From: Ensifer sp. LCM 4579
GTDB taxonomy: Bacteria > Pseudomonadota > Alphaproteobacteria > Rhizobiales > Rhizobiaceae
DNA: 64,000 nt
Direction: 5' to 3'
Assembly (NCBI RefSeq): GCF_001854885.1
Contig: NZ_MDDV01000035.1
Span: 174,940 to 238,939, forward strand
Shown here: in pieces, positions 36,652 to 49,115 of the stretch
How positions within the stretch are numbered: position 1 is the stretch's first letter
How the letters are laid out: each line of letters starts with the position of its first letter
Position numbers and translations under genes: made by a program
The notes under the pieces: model-generated
Told to the model about the DNA's origin: nothing
What the model saw: only the letters and a program-made list of their open reading frames with translations
Database searches by the model: none

Positions 36652-39117
36652 ATGATGAATCAGCTCTCCACGAATGAACTGCCGCAGCCCGCACTAAGAT
36701 CTTCCGAGCCGGGCCAGCTCGCGGTCGAGATCCTGGAGCGCCTGAAGTATCGCATCGGCAAGGATCCGAAAGTCGCCAAACCGCATGACTGGCTGACGGC
36801 CGCCATTCTGGTAGTGCGCGACCGTATCACCGATCGCTGGATGGACTCGACGCGCAAGACCTATTCGACCGGGGCCAAGCGGGTCTATTACCTCTCGCTC
36901 GAATTCCTCATCGGCCGTCTGATGCGCGACGCGATGACCAATATCGGCCTGATGGACGAGATGCGCGATGCGCTCGCCTCTCTCGGCGTCGATATCGACC
37001 TGATTGCCCAACTGGAGCCCGACGCCGCGCTGGGCAATGGCGGTCTTGGGCGGCTCGCCGCCTGTTTCATGGAATCCATGGCGACGGTCGACGTGCCCGC
37101 CTATGGCTATGGCATCCGCTACATGCATGGCCTGTTCCGGCAGCAGATGGCAGATGGCTGGCAGGTCGAATTGCCGGAAACCTGGCTGGCGCACGGCAAC
37201 CCCTGGGAATTCGAACGGCGGGAAAGCTCCTACGAAATCGGCTTCGGCGGCAGCGTTGAAACCGTCAATGTCGACGAGGAAGTCCAGCGCTATGTCTGGA
37301 AGCCGGCGGAGCGGGTGATCGCGACGGCCTTCGACACACCGGCAGTCGGCTGGCGGGCGACGCGCGTCAATACGCTGAGGCTCTGGGCCGCACAGCCGAT
37401 CGATCCGATCCTGCTCGACGCCTTCAATGCCGGAGACCACATCGGTGCGTTGCGCGACAGCAACAAGGCGGAGAGCCTGACACGCGTGCTCTATCCCGCC
37501 GACGCGACTCCGGCCGGACAGGAACTTCGCCTCCGGCAGGAATATTTCTTCTCCTCCGCTTCGCTGCAGGACATCCTGCGGCGGCACCTGCAGCAATATC
37601 CGGATTTCACCTCATTGCCGGATGCCGTCGCCATCCAGCTCAACGACACGCATCCGGCCGTATCGGTGGCCGAACTGGTCCGCCTGCTGACCGACTTCCA
37701 CGGGCTCGGTTTCGACCAGGCCTGGGACATTGCCCGGCGTACCTTCGCCTACACCAACCACACGCTTCTACCGGAAGCGCTGGAAAGCTGGCCGGTACCG
37801 CTCTTCGAGCGGCTGCTGCCGCGCCACATGCAGATCGTCTACGCCGTCAATGCCAAGATCCTGATCGAGGCGCGCAAGCAGAAGCACGCAACCGACGAGG
37901 AAATCCGCAACATTTCGCTCATCGATGAAACCGGCGAGCGGCGTGTGCGCATGGGCAATCTCGCCTTCGTTGGTTCCCACTCCATCAATGGCGTGTCGGC
38001 GCTGCACACGGAACTGATGAAGGAAACGGTCTTTGCCGACCTGCACCGGCTCTATCCCAACCGCATCAACAACAAGACCAACGGCATCACGCCGCGCCGT
38101 TGGCTGATGCAATGCAATCCCGGTCTCTTCGCCCTAATCCGCGATGCGATCGGCGACGACTTCATGGACGATACGGAGGCCCTGCAGGCGCTCGACGCCT
38201 TTGCCGACAAAGCCGATTTCCAGGAGCAGTTCGCCGCCGTCAAGCGCGCCAACAAGGTAAGGCTGGCAAAGCTCGTGCAGACGAGGCTCGGCATCCGGCT
38301 GGATCCCTCGGCGATGTTCGACATCCAGATCAAGCGCATCCACGAATACAAACGGCAATTGCTGAACATCATCGAGGCCGTTGCGCTTTACGACCAGATT
38401 CGCTCGCATCCCGAGCTCGACTGGGTGCCGCGCGTCAAGCTTTTCGCCGGAAAGGCGGCGCCGAGCTATCACAACGCCAAGCTCATCATCAAGCTCGCCA
38501 ATGACGTCGCGCGGGTGATCAACAACGACCCGGCCGTCCGCGGGCTTCTGAAGGTCGTCTTCGTTCCCAATTACAATGTCTCGCTCGCGGAAGTGATGGT
38601 GCCCGCAGCCGATCTCTCGGAGCAGATTTCGACCGCGGGCATGGAAGCTTCGGGCACCGGCAACATGAAATTCGCGCTCAACGGCGCTCTGACGATCGGC
38701 ACGCTCGACGGCGCCAATGTCGAGATGCGCGACTGGGTCGGCGAGGAAAACATCAAGATCTTCGGCCTGACCGCCGAGGAAGTGGCGAAGGCTCGGGCGG
38801 AGGGACACAATCCGCGCGCCATTATCGAGGACTCACGCGAATTGTCGCAGGCCCTCTCAGCCATCGCCTCCGGCGTCTTCTCGCCGGACGACCCGCACCG
38901 TTTCTCGGGCCTTGTCGACGGCTTGTACAACCATGACTGGTTCATGGTCGCCGCGGATTTCGAGACCTATGCGAAGGCGCAGCGCGAGATGGACCAACTC
39001 TGGACGACGCCCTCCGACTGGTATTCGAAGGCGATCCGAAACACGGCACGTATGGGCTGGTTCTCGTCCGACCGGACGATCCGCCAATATGCCGGAGAGA
39101 TCTGGAGAGCAGGATGA
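36652..39117 (+). CDS. glgP: glycogen phosphorylase
   Basis: The protein has 821 residues. It phosphorolyses alpha-1,4-glucan ends to glucose-1-phosphate. The family signature EASGTGNMKFALNGALTIGTLDGANVE carries the PLP-binding lysine near residue 670 (given here in two parts: EASGTGNMKFALNG and ALTIGTLDGANVE). The N-terminus shows KRVYYLSLEFLIGR and ALGNGGLGRLAACF. The start is uncertain among ATGs at 36652 and 36655 and a TTG at 36640, none with a strong Shine-Dalgarno. It overlaps glgB by four bases (ATGA) and heads the glycogen operon. Confidence 0.93.
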   Translation: MMNQLSTNELPQPALRSSEPGQLAVEILERLKYRIGKDPKVAKPHDWLTAAILVVRDRITDRWMDSTRKTYSTGAKRVYYLSLEFLIGRLMRDAMTNIGLMDEMRDALASLGVDIDLIAQLEPDAALGNGGLGRLAACFMESMATVDVPAYGYGIRYMHGLFRQQMADGWQVELPETWLAHGNPWEFERRESSYEIGFGGSVETVNVDEEVQRYVWKPAERVIATAFDTPAVGWRATRVNTLRLWAAQPIDPILLDAFNAGDHIGALRDSNKAESLTRVLYPADATPAGQELRLRQEYFFSSASLQDILRRHLQQYPDFTSLPDAVAIQLNDTHPAVSVAELVRLLTDFHGLGFDQAWDIARRTFAYTNHTLLPEALESWPVPLFERLLPRHMQIVYAVNAKILIEARKQKHATDEEIRNISLIDETGERRVRMGNLAFVGSHSINGVSALHTELMKETVFADLHRLYPNRINNKTNGITPRRWLMQCNPGLFALIRDAIGDDFMDDTEALQALDAFADKADFQEQFAAVKRANKVRLAKLVQTRLGIRLDPSAMFDIQIKRIHEYKRQLLNIIEAVALYDQIRSHPELDWVPRVKLFAGKAAPSYHNAKLIIKLANDVARVINNDPAVRGLLKVVFVPNYNVSLAEVMVPAADLSEQISTAGMEASGTGNMKFALNGALTIGTLDGANVEMRDWVGEENIKIFGLTAEEVAKARAEGHNPRAIIEDSRELSQALSAIASGVFSPDDPHRFSGLVDGLYNHDWFMVAADFETYAKAQREMDQLWTTPSDWYSKAIRNTARMGWFSSDRTIRQYAGEIWRAG

Positions 39118-41327
39118 AGCTCTCGCCCGGCAAGGACACGGCCACATCCACCACGTCTGGCCTGCTGCCGGCGCCGGAGATCGCGGCGATACTTTCCGGC
39201 ACCCACAGCAACCCCTTTGCCGTTCTGGGCGTGCACGCGACGGACGAGGCCTATATTGCCCGGTGCTTTATCCCCAGTGCTGAATCAGTTACTGCGGAAA
39301 CACTTTCCGGGAAGGAAATCGGTGCGCTCGACCGACGCGACGATGCCGGCTTCTTCGAGGGCTCCGTTTCGCTCCGCAAGGAACAGCCGATCCGCTACCG
39401 CGCCCGCAATAAAGGCGGCGAGTGGATCGTGGTCGACCCCTATAGCTTCGGTCCGGTGCTTGGGCCGATGGACGACTACTACATCCGCGAAGGTTCGCAT
39501 CTCAGGCTCTTCGAAAAGATGGGAGCCCATCAGATCACGCATGACGGTGTCGACGGCTTTCACTTCGCCGTCTGGGCGCCGAATGCGCGCCGCGTTTCCG
39601 TGGTCGGCAGCTTCAACGATTGGGACGGGCGCCGCCACGTCATGCGCTTTCGCGCCGACACCGGCATCTGGGAAATCTTCCTTCCCGACGTGTCCGCGGG
39701 CGCTCCGTATAAATATGAGATCCTCGATCGCGAGGGCCAGCTGCTGCCGCTGAAGGCGGATCCATTCGCCCGTCGCTCGGAGCTGCGTCCGGATACGGCC
39801 TCGGTGACGACGGGCGAGATCGACCAAGTCTGGGAGGACGCGGCCCACCGCCGCCATTGGGAGGAGGTCGACCCGCGCCGCCAGCCGATTTCGATCTATG
39901 AGGTTCATGCCGGCTCATGGCAGCGCCGCGACAATGGCGCGATGCTGACCTGGGACGAACTGGCAGAACGCTTGATCCCCTATTGTGTCGATATGGGCTT
40001 TACCCACATCGAGTTCCTGCCTATCTCCGAATTCCCCTATGATCCATCATGGGGCTATCAGACGACCGGCCTCTACGCGCCGACCGCGCGCTTCGGCGAA
40101 CCGGAGGGCTTTGCCCGTTTCGTGAACGGCTGCCACAAGGTCGGCATAGGCGTCATTCTCGATTGGGTGCCTGCGCATTTTCCGACGGACGAGCATGGGC
40201 TGCGCTGGTTCGACGGCACCGCGCTTTACGAGCATGAGGACCCGCGCCAGGGTTTCCACCCGGACTGGAACACGGCGATCTACAATTTCGGCCGCGACGA
40301 GGTCGCCGCCTATCTTATCAACAATGCCCTCTACTGGGCCGAAAAGTTCCATGTCGACGGACTGCGCGTCGATGCGGTCGCATCCATGCTCTACCTCGAC
40401 TATTCGCGCCAGCCCGGCGAGTGGGTGCCGAACGAATATGGGGGCAACGAGAATCTCGAGGCCGTACGCTTCCTGCAGACCATGAACACTCGCCTTTACG
40501 GCATCCACCAGGGCGTGCTGACGATCGCGGAAGAATCGACCTCCTGGCCGAAGGTCTCACACCCGGTCCATGCCGGCGGTCTCGGCTTCGGCTTCAAGTG
40601 GAACATGGGCTTCATGCACGACACGCTGCAATATCTCGCGCGTGAGCCGGTGCACCGCAAGTTCCACCACAACGACATGACCTTCGGGCTGCTCTACGCC
40701 TTCAGCGAGAACTTCGTGCTGCCGCTGTCCCACGACGAAGTGGTGCACGGCAAGGGATCGCTGGTCGCCAAAATGGCCGGCGACGATTGGCAGAAGTTCG
40801 CCAACCTCAGGGCCTATTACGCCTTCATGTGGGGCTATCCGGGCAAGAAACTGCTCTTCATGGGACAGGAGTTCGCGCAATGGCGTGAATGGTCGGAGGA
40901 GCGCGCACTCGACTGGAACCTGCTCGAATACAACCTGCACGAGGGCATGCGCCGGCTCGTACGGGACCTGAACGGCACTTACCGGTCGAAGCCGGCGCTG
41001 CATGCGCGCGACTGCGAGGGCGACGGCTTCGAATGGCTGATTGCGGACGATCGCAACAATTCCGTCTTTGCGTGGTTGAGGAAGGCGCCGGGCGAGAAGC
41101 TGATCGCAGTGGTCACCAATTTCACGCCGGTCTACCGGGAGAGCTATGACGTGCCGCTTCCGGCCCCAGGCCGCTGGCGGGAAATAGTCAATACGGATGC
41201 GGAAATCTATGGAGGGAGCGGCAAGGGCAACGGCGGTGCCGTTTATGCGGAGAGGAAGCCGAGCGGAGTGACTGCTGCCACCATCACGCTGCCGCCGTTG
41301 GCGACGCTGATGCTGGAACAGGAATAA
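39114..41327 (+). CDS. glgB: 1,4-alpha-glucan branching enzyme
   Basis: The 737-residue GH13 enzyme forms alpha-1,6 branches in glycogen. An N-terminal region and CBM48 domain (VWAPNARRVSVVGSFNDWDG) precede the barrel. The catalytic Asp is in GLRVDAVASMLY, the acid Glu in LTIAEESTSWP and the third Asp in PLSHDEVVHGKG. The C-terminal beta domain ends ATITLPPLATLMLE. The start codon overlaps the glgP stop (ATGA), so the two are translationally coupled. Length is typical. Confidence 0.97.
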   Translation: MKLSPGKDTATSTTSGLLPAPEIAAILSGTHSNPFAVLGVHATDEAYIARCFIPSAESVTAETLSGKEIGALDRRDDAGFFEGSVSLRKEQPIRYRARNKGGEWIVVDPYSFGPVLGPMDDYYIREGSHLRLFEKMGAHQITHDGVDGFHFAVWAPNARRVSVVGSFNDWDGRRHVMRFRADTGIWEIFLPDVSAGAPYKYEILDREGQLLPLKADPFARRSELRPDTASVTTGEIDQVWEDAAHRRHWEEVDPRRQPISIYEVHAGSWQRRDNGAMLTWDELAERLIPYCVDMGFTHIEFLPISEFPYDPSWGYQTTGLYAPTARFGEPEGFARFVNGCHKVGIGVILDWVPAHFPTDEHGLRWFDGTALYEHEDPRQGFHPDWNTAIYNFGRDEVAAYLINNALYWAEKFHVDGLRVDAVASMLYLDYSRQPGEWVPNEYGGNENLEAVRFLQTMNTRLYGIHQGVLTIAEESTSWPKVSHPVHAGGLGFGFKWNMGFMHDTLQYLAREPVHRKFHHNDMTFGLLYAFSENFVLPLSHDEVVHGKGSLVAKMAGDDWQKFANLRAYYAFMWGYPGKKLLFMGQEFAQWREWSEERALDWNLLEYNLHEGMRRLVRDLNGTYRSKPALHARDCEGDGFEWLIADDRNNSVFAWLRKAPGEKLIAVVTNFTPVYRESYDVPLPAPGRWREIVNTDAEIYGGSGKGNGGAVYAERKPSGVTAATITLPPLATLMLEQE

Positions 41328-41437
41328 CTGTCCGGCGGCCTTTTCCGCCGGCGGAAACAGGACGGAGTGACGTGGACCGCGAGGCGTCGCGTTTGGACGC
41401 GGGGCAGTCCTCGACGACATGATCTTGGGGAGGACAA

Positions 41438-42700
41438 ATGGTGGAAAGGCGTACACAACCTCTGGCTCGCGATGCTATGGCCTATGTGCTTGCCGGCGGC
41501 CGCGGCAGCCGGCTAAAGGAGCTGACGGACCGCCGCGCCAAACCGGCCGTCCATTTCGGCGGCAAGGCGCGCATCATCGATTTCGCGCTATCCAACGCGC
41601 TGAACTCCGGCATCCGCCGGATCGGTGTGGCGACCCAGTACAAGGCCCATTCGCTGATCCGGCACCTGCAGCGCGGCTGGAATTTCTTTCGCCCCGAACG
41701 CAATGAGAGCTTCGACGTCCTGCCGGCCAGCCAGCGCGTCTCCGAAACGCAATGGTACGAAGGCACCGCCGACGCGGTCTACCAGAACATCGACATCATC
41801 GAGGATTACGGCGTCGAGTACATGGTGATTCTCGCCGGCGACCATATCTACAAAATGGATTACGAGCTGATGCTGGCGCAGCACGTCGATTCCGGCGCCG
41901 ACGTCACCATCGGCTGCCTGGAAGTGCCGCGCATGGAAGCGACTGGTTTCGGCGTGATGCATGTCGATACCGAAGACCGGATCATCGCCTTCGTCGAAAA
42001 GCCGGCCGATCCGCCCGGCATCCCGGGCAATCCGGAGATGGCGCTGGCGTCCATGGGCATCTACGTGTTCCACACGAAGTTCCTGATGGACATGCTTCGC
42101 CGCGACGCGGCGGATCCGAAGTCGAGCCGGGACTTCGGCAAGGACATTATCCCCTATATCGTCGAACACGGCAAAGCGGTGGCGCACCGCTTCACCCACT
42201 CCTGCGTGCGTTCGGATTTCGAACGGGAGGCCTATTGGCGTGACGTCGGCACAATCGACGCCTATTGGCAGGCCAATATTGATCTCACCCACGTGACGCC
42301 GGAACTCGACATCTACGACAGTACGTGGCCGATCTGGACCTTCGCCGAAATCAAGCCGCCGGCGAAATTCGTCCATGACGACGAGGACCGCCGCGGCTCG
42401 GCAACCTCCTCGCTCGTCTCGGGCGATTGCATCATCTCGGGCGCCATGCTCAACAGCAGTCTGTTGTTCACCGGCGTCAGGGTCAATTCATATTCCAGAC
42501 TCGAAAATGCCGTAGTTCTTCCCGACGTGGCGATCGGACGGCACTCCATACTGCGCAATGTCGTCATCGACAGCCGGGTCACCATACCCGAAGGATTGGT
42601 CGTCGGTGATGATCCGGAGCTCGATGCCAAACGCTTCCGCCGCACTGAGAACGGCGTTTGCCTGATCACGCAATCGATGATCGACAAGCTGGGAATGTAG
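41438..42700 (+). CDS. glgC: glucose-1-phosphate adenylyltransferase (ADP-glucose pyrophosphorylase)
   Basis: The 420-residue protein catalyses the first committed step: ATP plus glucose-1-phosphate to ADP-glucose. [22 protein letters not shown] is the nucleotide loop ([18 protein letters not shown]), [10 protein letters not shown] and [12 protein letters not shown] follow, and FVEKP and [14 protein letters not shown] contact sugar and phosphate. The C-terminus is a left-handed helix for allosteric control. It starts 110 bases after glgB, so a secondary promoter is possible. GGGGAGG precedes the ATG. Confidence 0.97.
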   Translation: MVERRTQPLARDAMAYVLAGGRGSRLKELTDRRAKPAVHFGGKARIIDFALSNALNSGIRRIGVATQYKAHSLIRHLQRGWNFFRPERNESFDVLPASQRVSETQWYEGTADAVYQNIDIIEDYGVEYMVILAGDHIYKMDYELMLAQHVDSGADVTIGCLEVPRMEATGFGVMHVDTEDRIIAFVEKPADPPGIPGNPEMALASMGIYVFHTKFLMDMLRRDAADPKSSRDFGKDIIPYIVEHGKAVAHRFTHSCVRSDFEREAYWRDVGTIDAYWQANIDLTHVTPELDIYDSTWPIWTFAEIKPPAKFVHDDEDRRGSATSSLVSGDCIISGAMLNSSLLFTGVRVNSYSRLENAVVLPDVAIGRHSILRNVVIDSRVTIPEGLVVGDDPELDAKRFRRTENGVCLITQSMIDKLGM

Positions 42701-42712
42701 GTCTCAACTCGC

Positions 42713-45789
<3,077 letters not shown>

Positions 45790-45858
45790 GGATTGTGTCG
45801 GGCGGGCCCATATGCGCGGCCCTTTCGCTCCTCCCGACCTACTCCCTCCGGCCTGCCT

Positions 45859-45973
45859 GCCATCTCCCCCACAAGGGGGAGAAAATGTGCGACTTGCCAC
45901 ACTTCAACTGTAACGCTTCTCCAAGAGCGCCTCGGTGGAGGCGCCATGGGTGCCACCCCTTGGGGGAGATGGC
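45859..45973. repeat. MITE-like element with terminal inverted repeats, between pgm and glgX
   Basis: The left end GCCATCTCCCCC-ACAAGGGG is mirrored by CCCCTTGGGGGAGATGGC on the right, about 115 bases apart. The interior holds further stems (AGAGCGCCTC-GGTG-GAGGCGCC). No coding capacity is seen. It resembles palindromic intergenic elements of rhizobial genomes and may separate glgX from the upstream operon. Confidence 0.55.
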
Positions 45974-46042
45974 CCACAGGCAAGCGGCCTGAACGACGGC
46001 CGTGAATTCACCTGCAGGAGATTTCTAAGAAGGGCCTGCGCC

Positions 46043-48028
46043 ATGCCGACGACCGGAATTCCACCTCTCGGCGCGACCCGTACGCCCGACGGCACACGCT
46101 TTGCCGTGTGGTCGCACAACGCAGCCCGGGTCGACCTTTGTCTGTTCGACAAGGCCGGCAAGAAGGAACTCCGTCGCCTGCCGATGCTGCGCGACGGTGA
46201 CGTGCACAGCCTCACCCTCCCGGGCCTGCCCCTCGGCACTCGCTACGGCTTTCGCGCCGACGGCATCTATTCGCCAGAGCATGGGCTTTGGTTCGACCCG
46301 TCGAAGCTGCTGGTCGATCCCTATGCAACGGAACTCGACCGCCCCTTTCGCCACGATCCGCGGCTGACGGTCTACGGGGAGGAGACGGCCGATCTTGTAC
46401 CCAAGGCGATTGTCACCGACTACAGGCCGACGAAGCAGAAGCCGCCGCTTTTCGAGCCAGGCGGGTTGATCTATGAGGTCGCCGTCAAGCCCTTCACGAT
46501 CCTTCATCCCGATGTTCCGGAGAAGAAGCGCGGCACATTGGCCGCGCTCATGGAACCGGCCGTCATCGAGCACCTCATCCGCCTCGGCGTCTCCGCGGTC
46601 GAGCTCATGCCGGTCGTAGCCTGGATCGACGAGCGACACCTGCCGCCCCTCGGCCTCCACAATGGCTGGGGCTACAACCCCATTGCGCCGATGGCGCTCG
46701 ATCCGCGGCTCGCCCCCGGCGGCATCAAGGATCTGCGCAGAACCGTTGAGGCCTTGCAAAGGGCCGGCATCGGCGTCATCCTCGACCTCGTCTTCAACCA
46801 TTCCGGCGAGAGCGATCGCTACGGCACCACGCTTTCGATGCGCGGCCTCGACAATCTCGCCTATTATCGGCATGCAACCGACCAGCCGGGAGAACTCATC
46901 AACGACACCGGCTGCGGCAACACGCTCGCCTGCGACCACCCGGTCGTGCAGGCGCTCATCCTCGACAGCCTGCGCCATTTTGTGCGCGCTGCCGGAGTCG
47001 ACGGGTTCCGCTTCGATCTCGCCTCCATTCTTGGCCGCGACATGAGCGGTTTCCACCGCGATGCCGCTCTCTTCCAGGCCATCGCCGCCGACCCGGTGCT
47101 GAGCGATCGTATACTTATTGCCGAGCCCTGGGACACCGGTCCCGGCGGTTACCAACTCGGCAATTTTCCCGAGTCCTTCCTCGAATGGAATGATCGTGCG
47201 CGGGACGATATCCGGCGCTACTGGCGTGGCGACCGGCACGCGATCGGCGCGTTTGCAACGGCGCTGGGGGGTTCCTCCGACGCGTTTTCGCGCTGGGGCG
47301 AAACAAGCACCCGCAGCCTCAACTTCATCGCCGCCCATGACGGCTTCACACTTACCGACCTCGTCTCCTATGAACGCAAGCACAACGAGGCCAACGGCGA
47401 AGATAACCGCGACGGCCACGACGAGAACCACTCATGGAACAACGGCATCGAAGGCCCGACGGAGGATCTGGAAGTTCTGGACGCACGCCGACGTGACGTC
47501 ATGGCTCTGATCGGCACTCTGTTCGCCTCCCGCGGCACGATCATGCTGACTGCCGGCGACGAGGGCGGGCACAGCCAACGCGGCAACAACAACGCCTATG
47601 CTCAGGACAATAGGATCACGTGGCTCGACTGGAGCGAGCTCGACCGGCAGATGGTCGGCCACACCGCGGCACTTTCCGCCATGCGCCGCCGCTTTCGCGT
47701 CTTCGCCGAAACGACTTTCTTCACCGGCACGGGTGACGTCGTCTGGCTCCGCCTCGACGGCCGCCCGATGACGGTCGAGGATTGGGAGCACCCGGCGACC
47801 GACAATCTGATCATGATGCTTGCGACCGAGGACGGGGTGCAGAAGCGGCTCACGCGGCTTGCCGTCGTGATCAATCGCAGCCACGCACCGCATCCCATCC
47901 TTTTGCCTGCAAGCCTTGATGGCGAATGGCGCGATGCGCTCACGGGCGCCGCCCTCGGTACCCTCGCCCCTGCCCGCTCAGTCAGCTTTTTCGTCGAGGT
48001 TTTCCAAAGTTTTACGACCACTTGCTAG
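46043..48028 (+). CDS. glgX: glycogen debranching enzyme (isoamylase type)
   Basis: The 661-residue GH13 enzyme hydrolyses alpha-1,6 branches of phosphorylase-limit dextrin. PLGATRTPDGTRFAVWSHNA opens the CBM48 domain. The catalytic residues sit in DGFRFDLASILGRD, ILIAEPWDTGPGGYQ and FIAAHDGFTL. KHNEANGEDNRDG is diagnostic of GlgX. The ATG at 46043 restores the standard N-terminus; the open frame extends 36 codons into the repeat. It closes the glycogen locus; the 253-base gap suggests separate or attenuated expression. Confidence 0.95.
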   Translation: MPTTGIPPLGATRTPDGTRFAVWSHNAARVDLCLFDKAGKKELRRLPMLRDGDVHSLTLPGLPLGTRYGFRADGIYSPEHGLWFDPSKLLVDPYATELDRPFRHDPRLTVYGEETADLVPKAIVTDYRPTKQKPPLFEPGGLIYEVAVKPFTILHPDVPEKKRGTLAALMEPAVIEHLIRLGVSAVELMPVVAWIDERHLPPLGLHNGWGYNPIAPMALDPRLAPGGIKDLRRTVEALQRAGIGVILDLVFNHSGESDRYGTTLSMRGLDNLAYYRHATDQPGELINDTGCGNTLACDHPVVQALILDSLRHFVRAAGVDGFRFDLASILGRDMSGFHRDAALFQAIAADPVLSDRILIAEPWDTGPGGYQLGNFPESFLEWNDRARDDIRRYWRGDRHAIGAFATALGGSSDAFSRWGETSTRSLNFIAAHDGFTLTDLVSYERKHNEANGEDNRDGHDENHSWNNGIEGPTEDLEVLDARRRDVMALIGTLFASRGTIMLTAGDEGGHSQRGNNNAYAQDNRITWLDWSELDRQMVGHTAALSAMRRRFRVFAETTFFTGTGDVVWLRLDGRPMTVEDWEHPATDNLIMMLATEDGVQKRLTRLAVVINRSHAPHPILLPASLDGEWRDALTGAALGTLAPARSVSFFVEVFQSFTTTC

Positions 48029-48081
48029 GATCGGGGCGAGCGGCCTATAGATCGGCTGCAAGGATTCCTCAGGAACGATAC

Positions 48082-48570
48082 ATGCCGCAAGAAATTTCAC
48101 TTTCCGATGTCAAGGACCTGGTCGGCAAGGAGATCGGCGTCTCCGACTGGATCCTCGTAACGCAGAAGACCATCGACAACTTCGCCGAAGCGACGGGTGA
48201 CTTCCAGTTCATCCACACCGACCCGGTGCGCGCGGCGGCGGAGACGCCCTTCGGCGGCACCATTGCGCACGGTTTCCTGTCGCTCTCTCTGCTTTCGGCG
48301 ATGAACTACAATTGCCTGCCGAAGATTCGCGAACAGACGATGGGCATCAATTTCGGCTTCGACAAGGTGCGCTTCATGGCGCCGGTCAAGAGCGGCGCAC
48401 GCGTCCGCGGCCGCTTCACCATGGCCGATGCCCGCTTCCGCGGGGCGGGCATGCTGATGATCACCTATGACGCAACTGTGGAGATCGAAGGCGAGAGGAA
48501 GCCGGCGCTGACCGCGATCTGGCAGACCATCATACAGTTCGACCCGAAGGACCGGCCCGCGGACGTCTGA
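48082..48570 (+). CDS. MaoC-like (R)-specific enoyl-CoA hydratase, NodN-type
   Basis: The 162-residue hot-dog-fold hydratase has the catalytic Asp/His pair in GDFQFIHTDPVRA, then TPFGGTIAHGFLSLSLLS and YDATVEIEGERKPALTA. It resembles NodN-like MaoC proteins that hydrate or dehydrate acyl-CoA, possibly linked to polyhydroxybutyrate or fatty-acid metabolism. The ATG at 48082 is chosen over an upstream frame that overlaps glgX. Co-transcription with glgX is possible (53-base gap) but no functional link is evident. Confidence 0.85.
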   Translation: MPQEISLSDVKDLVGKEIGVSDWILVTQKTIDNFAEATGDFQFIHTDPVRAAAETPFGGTIAHGFLSLSLLSAMNYNCLPKIREQTMGINFGFDKVRFMAPVKSGARVRGRFTMADARFRGAGMLMITYDATVEIEGERKPALTAIWQTIIQFDPKDRPADV

Positions 48571-48577
48571 GGAGCGG

Positions 48578-48599
48578 CGGGCGAGAACGGTGTCGCCCG
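48578..48599. terminator. hairpin between convergent MaoC-like and MerR genes
   Basis: CGGGCGA-GAACGGTG-TCGCCCG is a perfect 7-bp stem with an 8-base loop, centred between the two facing stop codons. No T-run is seen, so it is a weak or bidirectional terminator candidate. Confidence 0.5.
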
Positions 48600-48612
48600 G
48601 GCCGAGCCCTGA

Positions 48613-49047
48613 TCATCCTTCGTCCGTTGCCTCTCGGCGCCGCCCGGCCGCAACCCGTCCGCGTGAGGCCGCCTTGACCAGCTTGCGAAAGCTCGGGCAT
48701 TCGAGGTGACTCGCAGTTGGACAGTCGGCGACATGGCGAAGCGCATCCCGCAATATTCGGAGATCCACCATCTGCCTCTGCAAGGCGTCCGCCTTGGCGT
48801 GCAGGTCGGCACGAGGGATCGCGAGTTGGCCATCCCGGCCGAACATTCCGGCAATGGCCGTAAGGCTGAAGCCCGCTGATTTCCCAAGATCGATGAGCGA
48901 CAGTTTGAGAAGGACATCGACATCGAACTGCCGGCGCAGACCGCGCCTGCCATAGGAACTGATCAGCCCGATTTCCTCGTAATAGCGCAGCGTTGAAGGC
49001 GGGACGCCTGAACGCCGGGCGACCTCGCCGATGTCGAGCAGATTCAT
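48613..49047 (-). CDS. MerR-family transcriptional regulator
   Basis: The 144-residue protein begins with the winged helix LLDIGEVARRSGVPPSTLRYYEEIGLI, typical of MerR. After LRRQFDVDVLLKLSLIDLGKSAGFSL comes the long dimerisation helix DLHAKADALQRQMVDLRILRDALRH, then two Cys (CPTASHLECPSF) that could bind metal or sense redox. The start at 49047 is preferred over longer frames. It is transcribed divergently from the MFS gene, whose promoter overlaps its likely operator. Confidence 0.92.
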   Translation of the reverse strand: MNLLDIGEVARRSGVPPSTLRYYEEIGLISSYGRRGLRRQFDVDVLLKLSLIDLGKSAGFSLTAIAGMFGRDGQLAIPRADLHAKADALQRQMVDLRILRDALRHVADCPTASHLECPSFRKLVKAASRGRVAAGRRREATDEG

Positions 49048-49049
49048 CC

Positions 49050-49080
49050 TTGACCTCAAGTTGGCTTGAAGTGGCAGTCT
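49050..49080 (+). promoter_or_regulatory. MerR-type promoter with 19-bp spacer and dyad operator
   Basis: TTGACC (49050-49055) and CAGTCT (49075-49080) are 19 bases apart, the overlong spacing that MerR regulators correct by twisting DNA. The spacer holds the dyad CTCAAG-TTGG-CTTGAA. It drives the plus-strand MFS gene and probably also controls merR itself. Confidence 0.65.
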
Positions 49081-49115
49081 CTTCCTGATCGGTGATTTCA
49101 GCAAGAGGAAAATTC

